Assembly (NCBI GenBank): GCA_027972325.1
Contig: JAPMOS010000007.1
Location: forward strand, 57,501-121,500
Length of the DNA: 64,000 nucleotides
Direction of reading: 5' to 3'
From: Paratrimastix pyriformis
Lineage: Eukaryota > Preaxostyla > Paratrimastigidae
Position numbers and translations under genes: made by a program. A model generated the notes under the pieces. It did no database searches. It saw only the letters and a list, made by a program, of their open reading frames with translations, and was not told where the DNA came from. Positions 49,940 to 59,900 of this stretch are shown piece by piece (position 1 is the first letter of the stretch; every line of letters starts with the position of its first letter).

Positions 49940-52900
49940 TCACGGGCGCGGGGGTGTGGGGGCCGCACGGAGGGGCACGGCGGGCCGGGCCGGGAGCTGC
50001 GGGGCGGGGGTGGTGAGGGCCCAGGAGGGGGCGGGAGTGGGAGTGGGGGTGGGGGCCGACGACCCGATGGCGGGCCGTGGCGGGGGGGTCGCCAGGCCCG
50101 GCGGCTCGGAGGGGCCAACGGCCGGTGCGGAGGGGAGCGAAGGGGAGGGGGCCACCGGGCGCGGGGGTGGTGGAGGCGCCTCCTGGGCGCCGGGGCGGAT
50201 GTGCGGGGACGGGGGCAGCCCCGAGCCGGCCAGGGCGGGCGGCCGGGCGAGGGGCCGCCGCAGGGCCCACCGGAGGCGCCCCATGGGGGATGCACCCGAG
50301 CTGCGGTCGGGACCCCCCAAGGGCGCGAAGGAGGAGGAGGAGGAGGAGGATGGGGGCCATGGGTCGGCGCCCGCGGGGCCGGGCGGGCCGGGGCCGGGGC
50401 CGTGGGCGGCGTTGGGGTCGGGCGGCCCGGCCACCGCCAGAAGGGGGAGGGCCAGAGGGGGCGGCAGGGCCAGGGGGGCGAAGGGGGTCGGGGGGGAGGC
50501 CCCCGGGCGGGGGACGGGAGCCACCGAGGGGGTGGAGAGAGCCGCTGAGAGGGGAGAGAGAGCCACCGAGAAGGGGACGGCCCCGTCCGGGCTGGCCGGG
50601 GTGTCCGGCGGGCTGGGGAGCGGCCGGGGGGCGGCCAGCGGGAGGGTCCCGGGGCCGGGGGAGGTGGAGTATGGGGGCGCTGAGAGTGCGGCGCCCTGGT
50701 CGTCGCCGCCTTCCTGGGCCCCAGTGGGCGCGGCCCCAGTGGGGGTGGTGGCAGGGGCGGCGTCGGGCGCGGCCGTGCTGCTGCTGCTTGCGGTGATGCT
50801 GCCGCCCCGGCGGGCGCTGGTGGGCGTCCACGGGGTGGCCCACGGGGTGGCCCCTGAGGCCGGGCTGGCGGGGCGGAGGGCAGCCCGGCCGGGTGTGCTG
50901 CTGCCGCGCAAGGGGAAGAGCAGCGGCGAGGGGCCGAGCCTGGGGGGCGATGCCGGCCCCAGGGGGGACCCCGAGGGCACCGGGGGGCCGGGCGGCACCA
51001 CCGGGGCGGCGGCTTCCCCCGGGGCGCCGGGGGCGGGGTCCGGGGCGGGGGCGCCCGGGGGCCAGAGGGCCACCAGGCCGTAGAGCTCGAGGCCGGCGAG
51101 GGAAATCTCGTGGAAGCCGCTGCTGTTGGGGCCCGTGGCCCGCACCCGGAAGTGCCGGTAGAAGTGGGCGCACCGGAGGCTCCACGTGTGGGTCCCGTAG
51201 GGGCCCTGCAGCGACCCGTCGCTCACGTGAGCCCGCAGCACCGTCCAGCTGGCCCGCACACGCACACGACAGACGGGGCGACGGCGCGACCAGAGGGAGG
51301 AGGATGATGAGCGGACGAGCCGCGAGGCGGCCCCTCGGGGGCCACGGCGGGGGCAGCGGCAGGAGTGGGTGGGCGGGCGTGGGCGGTGGCAGGGGAGGCG
51401 GGGCTGGGCGGACCAGGCGCCGTCCTGGGAGCCCTCGAAGCACCAGTGGCGCAGCATGTACAGCCGCTGGTCCCACCCTGGGTCCCCACCCCGCCACGGC
51501 CACCGCCACAGCAGCCCCCCCCCCCCCCCCAATCCACAATCGCACCGGCCGGCAGCACATCCGTGAGCCCGGCGCGCGCGCGGGGTGACCGGAGGGGGAC
51601 ATGACGGGGAGGAGGGCGGGGACGCGCAGGGGGTGCGGACCGTGCCTGAGGGTGTAGTGGGTGGGCATGACCCCGATCCCGCGCAGCTCGACGGCCAGCC
51701 AGCCCCCGGGCGTGTCGGCCGTGAGGCAGGGCCGGCCCACCCGCCCGGTGGCGTAGAGCTGGGGTGCCCCCAGGGCCGCCCCGCCCGCGGGCCCGGAGGT
51801 GGTGACGGCCAGGCGGCCCGTCAGGGCGGGGTTGGCGTACAGCGCCCCGGCCAGAGCGGCGGCCGGGATGGGGGGCGCGGGCCCCTCGGGGGGGAAGAGG
51901 GCCCCCAGGGGCACCGGGGGCAGGCAGCCCAGCCGGTAGAGGACCCCGTTCCGGTCGAAGTCCCCCTGGTAGACGTACCGCCCCACCCTGCGCCGAGCCC
52001 AGACCCAGCCACCCCCCGCAACCCCCCAAGGACCCCCCGCACCCAGTCAGCGCCGCCCAGCCCAACCCCAGGCAGCGGCAGCGGCAGTGGCAGTGGCAGC
52101 GGGACGGAGGCGGAGGCGGAGGCGGAGACGGACATGGCCTCGAGGTACGGGTCGCTCCCCTGGGCGATGAGGCCCCGGATGGCCTCGGGGCTGTCCCCGT
52201 CCCCCGCTGGGGTGCCCCCACCCGCGGGCCCCGTGCCGCTGCCAGAGATGGCGAGGGCGGCGGGGGCGGCGGCGGGTGGGAACGAGCCGCTGCTGCTGGC
52301 GGGGCGGCCCGGGGTATCGGCGGCCGGTGGGGACGGCAGCCCCAGGAGGCGACTCGAGGCGGCGGCGGCGGGGCCGTTGCGCAGGTCGACCCGACTGGGG
52401 CCCAGCCAGGCCCCCTGCCCCTGCCCCTGCCCCTGCCCCTGGGAGGCCGCGGCCTCAGCTGGGGCCTGCTCACCCTGCGCCGCCATCCCGCCCCGGCCGG
52501 CGTCCCCCTCGGCCTCGGAGAGCGGCCTCTCATCCTCATCCTCGGGATGACCCTCGTCGCCGCCACCATCGCCGTCGTCATGGCCGTCCGCCTCCCCAGG
52601 GGGAGCCGGGGTGGCGACAGCGGCGGTGGCGGTGGCGGTGGCAGCCGCGAATGGGGGCGAGGGCAGGCCAGGGGTGGGCCTGGCCACGCCTGCTGCGGGG
52701 GTGCGCGGGGGCGCCGGGGCGGAGTGGGGACCGGCCGTCGTGGGGCGGGGGCGCATCAGCAGCGGGTTGCTGACGAACCGCACGGCATCGGCGGCATCCG
52801 GCGGCCGGTGGGCCGGGGCTTGGGCTGCTACCGGCTGGGGCTGTGCCGCTGGTGGCGGCTGTGGCGCTGGCGGCCCCGCGCTCAGGGGTCTGGGGGTCGG

Positions 52901-54766
52901 GGGCCCCTCGGCCTCGGGCGGGCAGCGGGGCGAGGGAGGGGGTGGGGGCCGGCCCTTCTGTCGGGCCGAGAGGAGCAGGGCCGCAGTGGTTGGGCCCGGG
53001 GTGCCCTGGCCTGGCGGCGGGGGCGCAGCGGTGGCTGTGGGCGTGGCCGGGGGAGAGGCGCGGCCGCCTGGGGGCCGGGTCGGATCGAGCTCCGAGGGCC
53101 CCCCGGCCGGCTGCTGCTGCTGTTGGCCGTCCCCATCCTCCGAGGGCCCCGCCAGGGGCGGCGGCCGGGCGGCGGCCAGGGCGGAGCGGAGGGCCTGCAT
53201 TTGGGCCCGGAATGCGCGCCCCTGGGCCGACGGGCCGGCGGGGGTGGCCGTGGCTTCGGGGAGGGCTGCGCGGCCGAGGGGCGATTGCAGGGGCTGCAGG
53301 TGGGCAGGCGCCCCTCGGGCCCCCGCTCGGTGGCCGGTGGTGGTGGGTGCCGCCCCTGCTGCCGGGGCCGGGGTCCCCTGAGCGGGGCCGCCCGTCAGGG
53401 CCGCGAACGGGAGGACCTGGTCTGGGTCCTCGTCTGTGGTGGTGGCCGGCGCCGGGTGCATCCGGGGGGTCAGCGGGGAGGGCGGCGGCGACAGGGCCGC
53501 CACGGGGGTGGAGGGGGATGGCGGCGGGGGGACGGGGAACCCGTGGGCCGCCGCGAAGGACCGGAAGAAGACGGACACGGCCCGGGGCCCGGGCGGGCTC
53601 CCAGGAGCGCCTGGGCTGGGCGAGGGGACCCACCGGGCCCCCTCCGGCTGGGCGGGGGCAGGCGCGGGATCATCGGTGGAGTGGCGCAGCGCTGGGGAGG
53701 GGGAGGGGGAGGGGGAGGCGGCGGAGGCCATCGGGGGGACGGGCAGCCCCAGCGGGCCGCCTGAGCTCTGGGAGCGCAGGCAGGCCACGATGAGGGTCAT
53801 CTCGGGGTGGCTCAGCTGCCCCCGCCGGGCGGCCAGCGCCCCCATGGCCAGCTCGTTCACCTTGGCGTCGGCCCTACCGGGGCGGCCCGTGATGATGGGG
53901 CACCGGCGGCACAGGGTGGGCGGTGTGAGCAGGCGCCGGGCGCCGGGAATGGAGAGCGGGATGCTGCGGGCGACGCGGAGACGGACCGTGGGGTGTGTGG
54001 GGCCGCCCAGAGGAGGGCCGCCAGAATCTCGGCCGGCAGGGGGCTCGTCTGGCTGGGCGTCAGGGCCTCCAGCGTGCCCCGCAGGGCCCCCAGGGCAGCC
54101 TCGATCCCCGAGCAGGCGTCATACCGAATGGCTTGCTGGAGGACCTCCAGCGCTGTGCTCGGTGTCATCACCACCCCCAGGACATACACTGGCCGATGGG
54201 CGGGAGAGGCAAGAAGGAAAGGCAGCCGTGAGCACAACCCACGGCAGGAACAGCCAGACCGAGGGCTAATCGAAGCACTTCAATCCCAAAAAACTCGGCT
54301 GCCGCCAAAAGGGGCAGCACCTGCGCCAGCGAGGTCAGCCTCCCCGGGGAGAGGTTGGTGAAAATACCCGGGGGGAGGGCCGTGAAGCCGCCGTACATAA
54401 ACCGCAAGATTTGGGAGAATTCCTGCAAAACCGTGGCTGGCGCCGTGAGTGTAAGGATGTCTTGGAATGTCGACTGGGCCAACACCCGAGCGAAGAAGAT
54501 CGACGATTGGGCAAGAACAACACTGCAAAACCATAACAAAAATCGGAGGTGTCCTCGAAAAATGCGGACCGGTGTGCCGGATAGGATTTCGAGGATACAA
54601 CAAGGGTGATGTCGGAGTACGTGGGCACACTCAGGAACGGCAGAAAATCAAAGACAGGGGGCAGGAGTGGCGGCGCTGGTTGGTTCGGGCTGACGCCTCC
54701 ACCGATCGTCGGTAGGTGCGGATCGTGTGATGGTGGTGGCTCTGGAGGGGGTCGTGCCCGAAACAT
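49940..54766 (-). CDS. BTB-BACK protein with F5/8C-like domain
   Basis: Start ATG 54764-54766 (MFRARPPPEP). A BTB/POZ fold follows: FLSVPTYSDITLVV, KSYPAHRSAFF, an intron, ILRFMYGGF, VLPLLAAAEFFGIEVLRLALG, then a BACK-like helical part (ALEVLQQAIRYDACSGIEAALGAL). A proline-rich, low-complexity middle spans about 53.8-52.0 kb. The C-terminal part has the order of the discoidin-like domain found in HECTD1 and plant BTB proteins: YVYQGDFDRNGVLYRLG, WLAVELRGIGVMPTHYTLRHG, LYMLRHWCFEGSQDGAW, SWTVLRAHVSDGSL, then HFYRHFRVRATGPNSSG and ISLAGLELYG. A serine/proline tail continues to a stop at 49940. BTB proteins commonly serve as CUL3 ligase adaptors; the substrate is unknown. Exons after 54.2 kb are extremely GC-rich. 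Head-to-head with MTAP. Confidence 0.8.
51516..51530. repeat. Poly-C tract in BTB gene intron
   Basis: About 15 C on the plus strand between the exons with TLRHG and LYMLRHWC. Confidence 0.7.
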
Positions 54767-54887
54767 GTCGCACGAACGGTTTCTTGCGTTTTAAAAAAAA
54801 GATAGTTTGTTCGTCCCCAAAGGTTCACGAAACAGGTTCGTCCTCGCCATCTTGCCTTGTATGAGTTTCAGCCTTTGCCAGAGCAGG
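54767..54887. promoter_or_regulatory. 121-bp divergent interval, BTB/MTAP
   Basis: AT-richer gap with TTTTAAAAAAAAGATAG at 54790-54806, the most TATA-like stretch among the divergent gaps here. Confidence 0.4.
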
Positions 54888-56275
54888 ATGTCAATTGTTG
54901 TCGGTATTATTGGTGGTACAGGGCTCGAAGATCCCAGCATTTTGACGGAAAAGACCGAGAAGGAGGTCATGACCAAGTATGGCGCCCCCTCGGGACCTCT
55001 TACCTGTGGCAAGGTTCGTGTGATGGATGATTGTCAAAGAAGATTTATGTTTCACAGATCGCTGGCGTTCGAGTCGTCATTCTCCCCCGTCACGGCAAAG
55101 ATCACCGTTTCAGTCCGAGCGATGTCCCGTACCTCGCGAACATCGCTGCTCTGAAAGCAGAAGGTGTTACCCATATCATTGCTGCCACTGGTCTGTGCGT
55201 CGTTACTCCACTCCGGATGATTTTCCGCCCCAGCTTGCGGCTCGCTGCAGGAGGAGATGCATCCGGGTGACCTCTGCATTCTGGATCAGTTCATCGGTTC
55301 GTCGTAGGCACACTCCTCGACCACAAGTCCTCTCTCCGCAGATCGTACCACGAAGCGCCCCCAAACTTTCGCTGAACCCCCGACCATCTATCACCTGCCC
55401 ATGGCGGATCCCTTCTGTGCCCCGCTGCGCCGTCTCCTCTCTCGTGGTTGTGAGGAACTTCACATTGCACACCATGACCAAGGGACAATGGTGACAATCG
55501 AAGGACCCCGCTTCTCCACCCGAGCGGAGTCCCGCATGTTTCGGGCATGGGGCGGTCAACTGATTAACATGACCACCGTCCCCGAAGGTCTGTTGCTTTT
55601 GGCTGTCGAAGTGGCGCTCACTTCGTTCATCCCTCCTCCTCCTCCTCCTCCTCCCCCCCCCTGCCCTGCCCTGCCCTGCCCTGCCTGCCCTGCCCTGCCT
55701 GCCCTGCCTGCCCTGCCCTGCCCTGCCCTGCCCTGCCCTGCCCTGCCCTGCCCTGCCCTGCCCTGCCCTGCCCTGCCCTGCCTGCCCTGCCCTGCCCTGC
55801 CCTGCCCTGCCCTGCCCTGCCCTGCCCTGCCCTGCCCTGCCCTGCCCTGCCCTGCCCTGCCCTGCCTGCCCTGCCCTGCCCTGCCCTGCCCTGCCCTGCC
55901 CTGCCCTGCCCTGCCCTGCCCTGCCCTGCCTGCCCTGCCCTGCCCTGCCCTGCCCTGCCCTGCCCTGCCTGCCCTGCCCTGCCCTGCCCTGCCCTGCCCT
56001 GCCCTGCCCTGCCCTGCCCTGCCCTGCCAGTTGTCTTGGCACGGGAAGCTGGGATCCACTACGCCGCAGTCGGATTGGTGACCGACTACGACAGCTGGCG
56101 CGAGTGTGCTGAGCATGTCACCATCGAGCATGTTTTCGGGGTCCTTCGCGGGAACGCCCAGAAGACGACCGACCTGATCAAGCACGTACTGGCGACGATC
56201 GGCCAGACCGGAACAATTCTGGCCGAAGACTCATGCGACTGCGCGACCTCTGCAGAGGCTGCCCGTATGAACTGA
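54888..56275 (+). CDS. MTAP: S-methyl-5'-thioadenosine phosphorylase
   Basis: Cleaves methylthioadenosine to adenine and methylthioribose-1-phosphate in polyamine/methionine salvage. Exons 54888-55013, 55058-55190, 55234-55296, 55342-55587 and 56031-56275 join to 813 bases, 270 residues. Motifs: VGIIGGTGLEDP, LPRHGKDHRFSPS, NIAALKAEGVTHIIAATACGSL, PGDLCILDQFIDRTTKRPQTF, GTMVTIEGPRFSTRAES, INMTTVPE and the MTA-specific VTDYDSW. Length and order match the human enzyme closely. Introns start GTTCGT, GTCTGT, GTTCGT and GTCTGT; three are 37-45 bases, but the last is 443 bases because of a CCCTG array. GC is moderate outside that array. Convergent with uS10 (109 bp apart). Confidence 0.95.
55656..56028. 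repeat. CCCTG pentamer array in MTAP intron
   Basis: About 70 copies of CCCTG, with occasional 4-base units, reaching right up to the acceptor CAG at 56028-56030. It replaces the polypyrimidine tract. Both strands read open through it, which creates false long frames. Confidence 0.95.
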
Positions 56276-56384
56276 TTGAAGGTGGCAAATCTGTTAACAT
56301 CGGCAAGATCCTCTCAACCCGCATTTCCAAAAGGAGATCAATAGACGGTCAGCTCAGCGTTCTCTTTGCTTTTCCGTTGTTGAT

Positions 56385-56841
56385 TTAAGCGGTCTTAGCG
56401 CGAGGGCGAACAACGGTCACATCGACATCAACACCGGGCTCGATCTCAATGGCGGTGATGGACTTGACCTCCTCGTGAGTGGTGGTGAGGGTGACAACGC
56501 GCTTGTGGATGCGCATCTCAAAGCGCTCCCAGGTCTTAGAACCTGTATTCCAGAAAACGAGTGAGCTCAGGACCAACGTGGGGCTATGTGAACAGACCCT
56601 CACCGCAAGGAGTCTTACGGGTGGTGATGCGGAGAACCTTGGTGGGCATGCGAACGGGGCCCTTAACCTGGATCTTGGACTTGCCCTCAGCCTGCTTCGC
56701 CTTAGCGCGGTTGATGAGCTCGGCAGAAACCTTCTCAAGGGCGCGGGGGTTGGTGCCAGAGAGGGTGATGCGGATGCGGTGCTGAGGCTGCTCCTGCTGC
56801 TCAGGAACGCCCTTGCCGGGTTGAGCGACGACCTTAGACAT
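56385..56841 (-). CDS. RPS20: 40S ribosomal protein uS10 (S20)
   Basis: Small-subunit protein of the head, near the mRNA entry side. Two exons, 56598-56841 and 56385-56542, with a 55-base intron (GTCTGT...CAG), give 402 bases, 133 residues. Family motifs are all present: [56 protein letters not shown] and the C-terminal [11 protein letters not shown]. The first 15 or so residues ([14 protein letters not shown]) are a lineage-specific extension. Codon use is strongly biased to C/G-ending codons without the extreme GC of the neighbours' 3' ends, as expected of a highly expressed gene. Confidence 0.97.
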
Positions 56842-56997
56842 TCTGGGGGGAGGATGGGGAGGAAGTGGGGAGGAATGGGATTGAGCACAACAACCTATAA
56901 AGAAACAGACTCGCCGAACGCTGTGGCTGTGTGGCGGGTAAAAGGGTAAATAACCGGATCGTCGAAATTAGAGTCAGGCCGGGCTTGCTGTTCCTGC
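56842..56997. promoter_or_regulatory. Divergent interval, uS10/PIG-Q
   Basis: 156 bases between opposed start codons. A purine-rich GGGGGGAGGATGGGGAGG stretch lies next to uS10 (about 56844-56862), then a moderate-GC part. Confidence 0.4.
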
Positions 56998-59900
56998 ATG
57001 AACACTGCTGGCGCAGCGGCGTTCCCGGCGCCAGCTGACATTTATTCGGGACTTTCAACATGCAGGATATACTTTCCTCTCCATTGTGTCCCGGGGCGCG
57101 GCGGGTTTTTGGTTGGATGGAATACCCGTCGCTTTGTGGCCGCGGTGGCCACTGTCGTCCCGGATGTCACGGTTTGTGTGTTTCTCTTGCAGTCGGAAGA
57201 GCCTTTGAGATGGCCACCATAGCTCGATGAACTCGTCATTGCCCTGACCATGATCCAGACACGCTCCTGGAGTTCGCAGGTCTGGTTTCGTCAAACGCGC
57301 GCGCAGCAATCTCTTCTCCAGGCCCGAACCGAATGTGGGGCGTTTCCGATCATCTTGGGGGAGTACTTCTCGGACCCCGCCTCTTCGGCCCCGCCCGCCT
57401 CGGTGCTGCGGGGGCAGTCGGGCCTGGAAGGTCGGCCACACACCCCGCCCCCGCACCCTGACCTTCTGAGGGCTCTCCACCCCGGTCCCAGCCGACCTGC
57501 GGCTCCGCATCAGCCGGGACGGGCTCGGGTACCCGGTCGTCGGGGACGTCTACTGCTGCGACTACCGCTACCGCACCCTCAACCAGGTCCGCCCCGCCCG
57601 CCCCGCCCGCCCCCACATGGCCACAGCCACGGTCACGGCTGGACGCGCCCCTTGGTGCCGCTTCACCCGGTCCTCAAATCGCATCCCCGTCCCCCGTCCC
57701 TCATCCCCCCATCCCATCCCCCATCCTCATCCCCGTCCCCCATCCCAATCGCCGTAGATGATCTTCTACCAGCACACGCCCGACGCCCCCGCCCGGTTCG
57801 CGCTGCGGCCCTTTTCGATGGTCCTCGACCCGCCCCCGCCCGCAGCCCCGGAGCGCATCGCCCCCACCACCGCCGGCACAGACCTCGAGGCCGCCCTCGG
57901 TCAGGTCCGCCCTTCCCGCCCGGCACCCGCGCAGGGGAGCCCCGGGCCCGCCGCGGTGCCTCGTCCTCACCCTCACGCCGCCTCCGCCTCGCCCCGACCC
58001 ACGACTCGACTCTGCGCGGGCAGCTGAGCTGGGCCTCGACCGTGGAGCGGTCCCTGCAGCACTGCATGCGGGTCCTGCGGGCACACCCCACCCGGGCCCC
58101 CGCCGCGGCCCGCCCTCCCGCAGCCGCTCCACCGGTGGGCCCTGGAGGGGCCCCGCAGCCCCCCGCACCCCCGGTGGCGGGCGCCCTCAGCCCCATCCGG
58201 GACGGCCCCGGCGCCCCGGCGCACATTCGGCCGCCGCCCTCCTCGCCCGCCCATCACCCTGCTGGCCCGGCCAAGCCGGCATCCCCCTCCCCATCCACCT
58301 CCTCCCCCTCGGCCTCCTCCGTGCATGCCCCCCTCACTCCCTCATCCCGGCGGGCTTCCTGCTCGGCCGCGGAGGCGCTGGCCTCCTCACCGGGCGGGGC
58401 CGGGGCCGGGATCGGGGCCACCATCTACCCGGTGCCGGGGCCCCTGCCTGCCCCGTGGGGCCGGGCGATGGCGATGGCGCTGCCGCCCAAGACCCCGCCC
58501 CAGATCCGCCAGTGGCCCAGCCCAGCCCCGGCCGGGGCGCCCCCCTCGGCCGGCCTGCACACCCCCAGGCCCACCTATCCCCCCTCGGCCTACCCGGCCA
58601 CGCCCGGCACGCCCGGCTACATGAGCCCGCCCAGCCCCGGTTGGGAGGCCTTGCCCATCTCGCCCAGCCGCCTCTGGCGGGCCACCGCGTCCCCCTCGGC
58701 CTTCCGCCCCTGGGCCAGCCAGCAGCAGCACCCGCACCAGCAAGGGGGGAGCCCCTCATCCTCCTCCTCAACGCCCTCCTCCCCCACGGGCCTGACGGGC
58801 CCCCGCAGCGACGCGGCCCCGGGCCCCCCCGAGGCGGCGGCCGGGCGGCCCCCATCGCCCGCCGTCAGCACGGCCGCCCCGGGGCCGCCCCAGCGAGCCG
58901 CCGAGGCCGCCGAGGGTGAGGACCCCGAGGACGCCGCCCCGCCGCCCGTCCTCCGCCGCAGGCACGCGGCCCGGCGGGTCCCCTCCCCCGGCCGCCCCGG
59001 CCCTGGCCCCGGTCCCCTCCCCCAGGGGGCGCCCGCCGGCATCCCCCCAGCGGCGGCAACTGGCCCCGCCCCGACGGGCGGCCCCCGCCCGCAGCCCCAG
59101 GCCCCCGCAGGCCTCCTACCACCCGAGGGCCACGCCCGCTGCCCCCCGGAGCAGCACCGGGACCGGGGCGGCGCCCCCAAGGGTGAGCGCGAGTGCGAGG
59201 ACGCGCCCCGGAGAGCCGCCGCCGATGTGAGCGAGGGCGCCGGGTGGGGCCGGACGCCCTGGTGGGCCCTGGGGCTGGTGGTGGGCCTGGTGGGCCTGTC
59301 GGGGCCCTGGGCCCTGGCCCCGCTGGTCGGCTGGGCCCTCTGGTGGCGCCGCCCCGGCGCCCACGCCCAGCCGCACCGCAGCCATCCCCACCTGCATCAC
59401 CAGGCCCCGGCGGCCCCGGCCCGGGGCTGGGGGTGCGGCCCCGTGAGCCGGCTGATGGCGCGCCAGGTGGGCCGCCGGCTGGAGGAGCTGCGAGCCCTGG
59501 AGGAGCAGCTGGGGGCCTGGGTGGCGGCCCTGGCGCCCTTCGTGCTGGCCCTCGTGCGGCTGGGCCTGCAGACCCTCCGCCAGCCGCTCCAGGTGCCCCT
59601 GCCGCTGCTCGCGTGGGCCCGGCCACCCGACGCCGCCGAGGAGACCGTCCTCCCCGCTCGCATGGCAGCTGCCGCTGCCGCAGCCGCAGCCGCCCAGGCC
59701 CAGGCGCCCCCCGCCCGCCCCCCCAGTGCGGGTGCCCCGTCGGGTCTGCGCGCCCCGGCCGCCCGGCCGACGGCCTCCAAGCCGCCCGCCTCGGGCCCCA
59801 AGGCCCACGCACCCCAGCCCGCTGCCCCGGCCCGGGCGGCGCCCCTCGTGCGGACGGGTCCCCCTCCATCGGCGGCCCCCAGGCGTCCCGACGGGCGACC

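Noticed and set aside
55203-56042. Minus-strand frame encoding long G-Q-G-R-A repeats
   Set aside because: It is only the reverse reading of the CCCTG intron array of MTAP.
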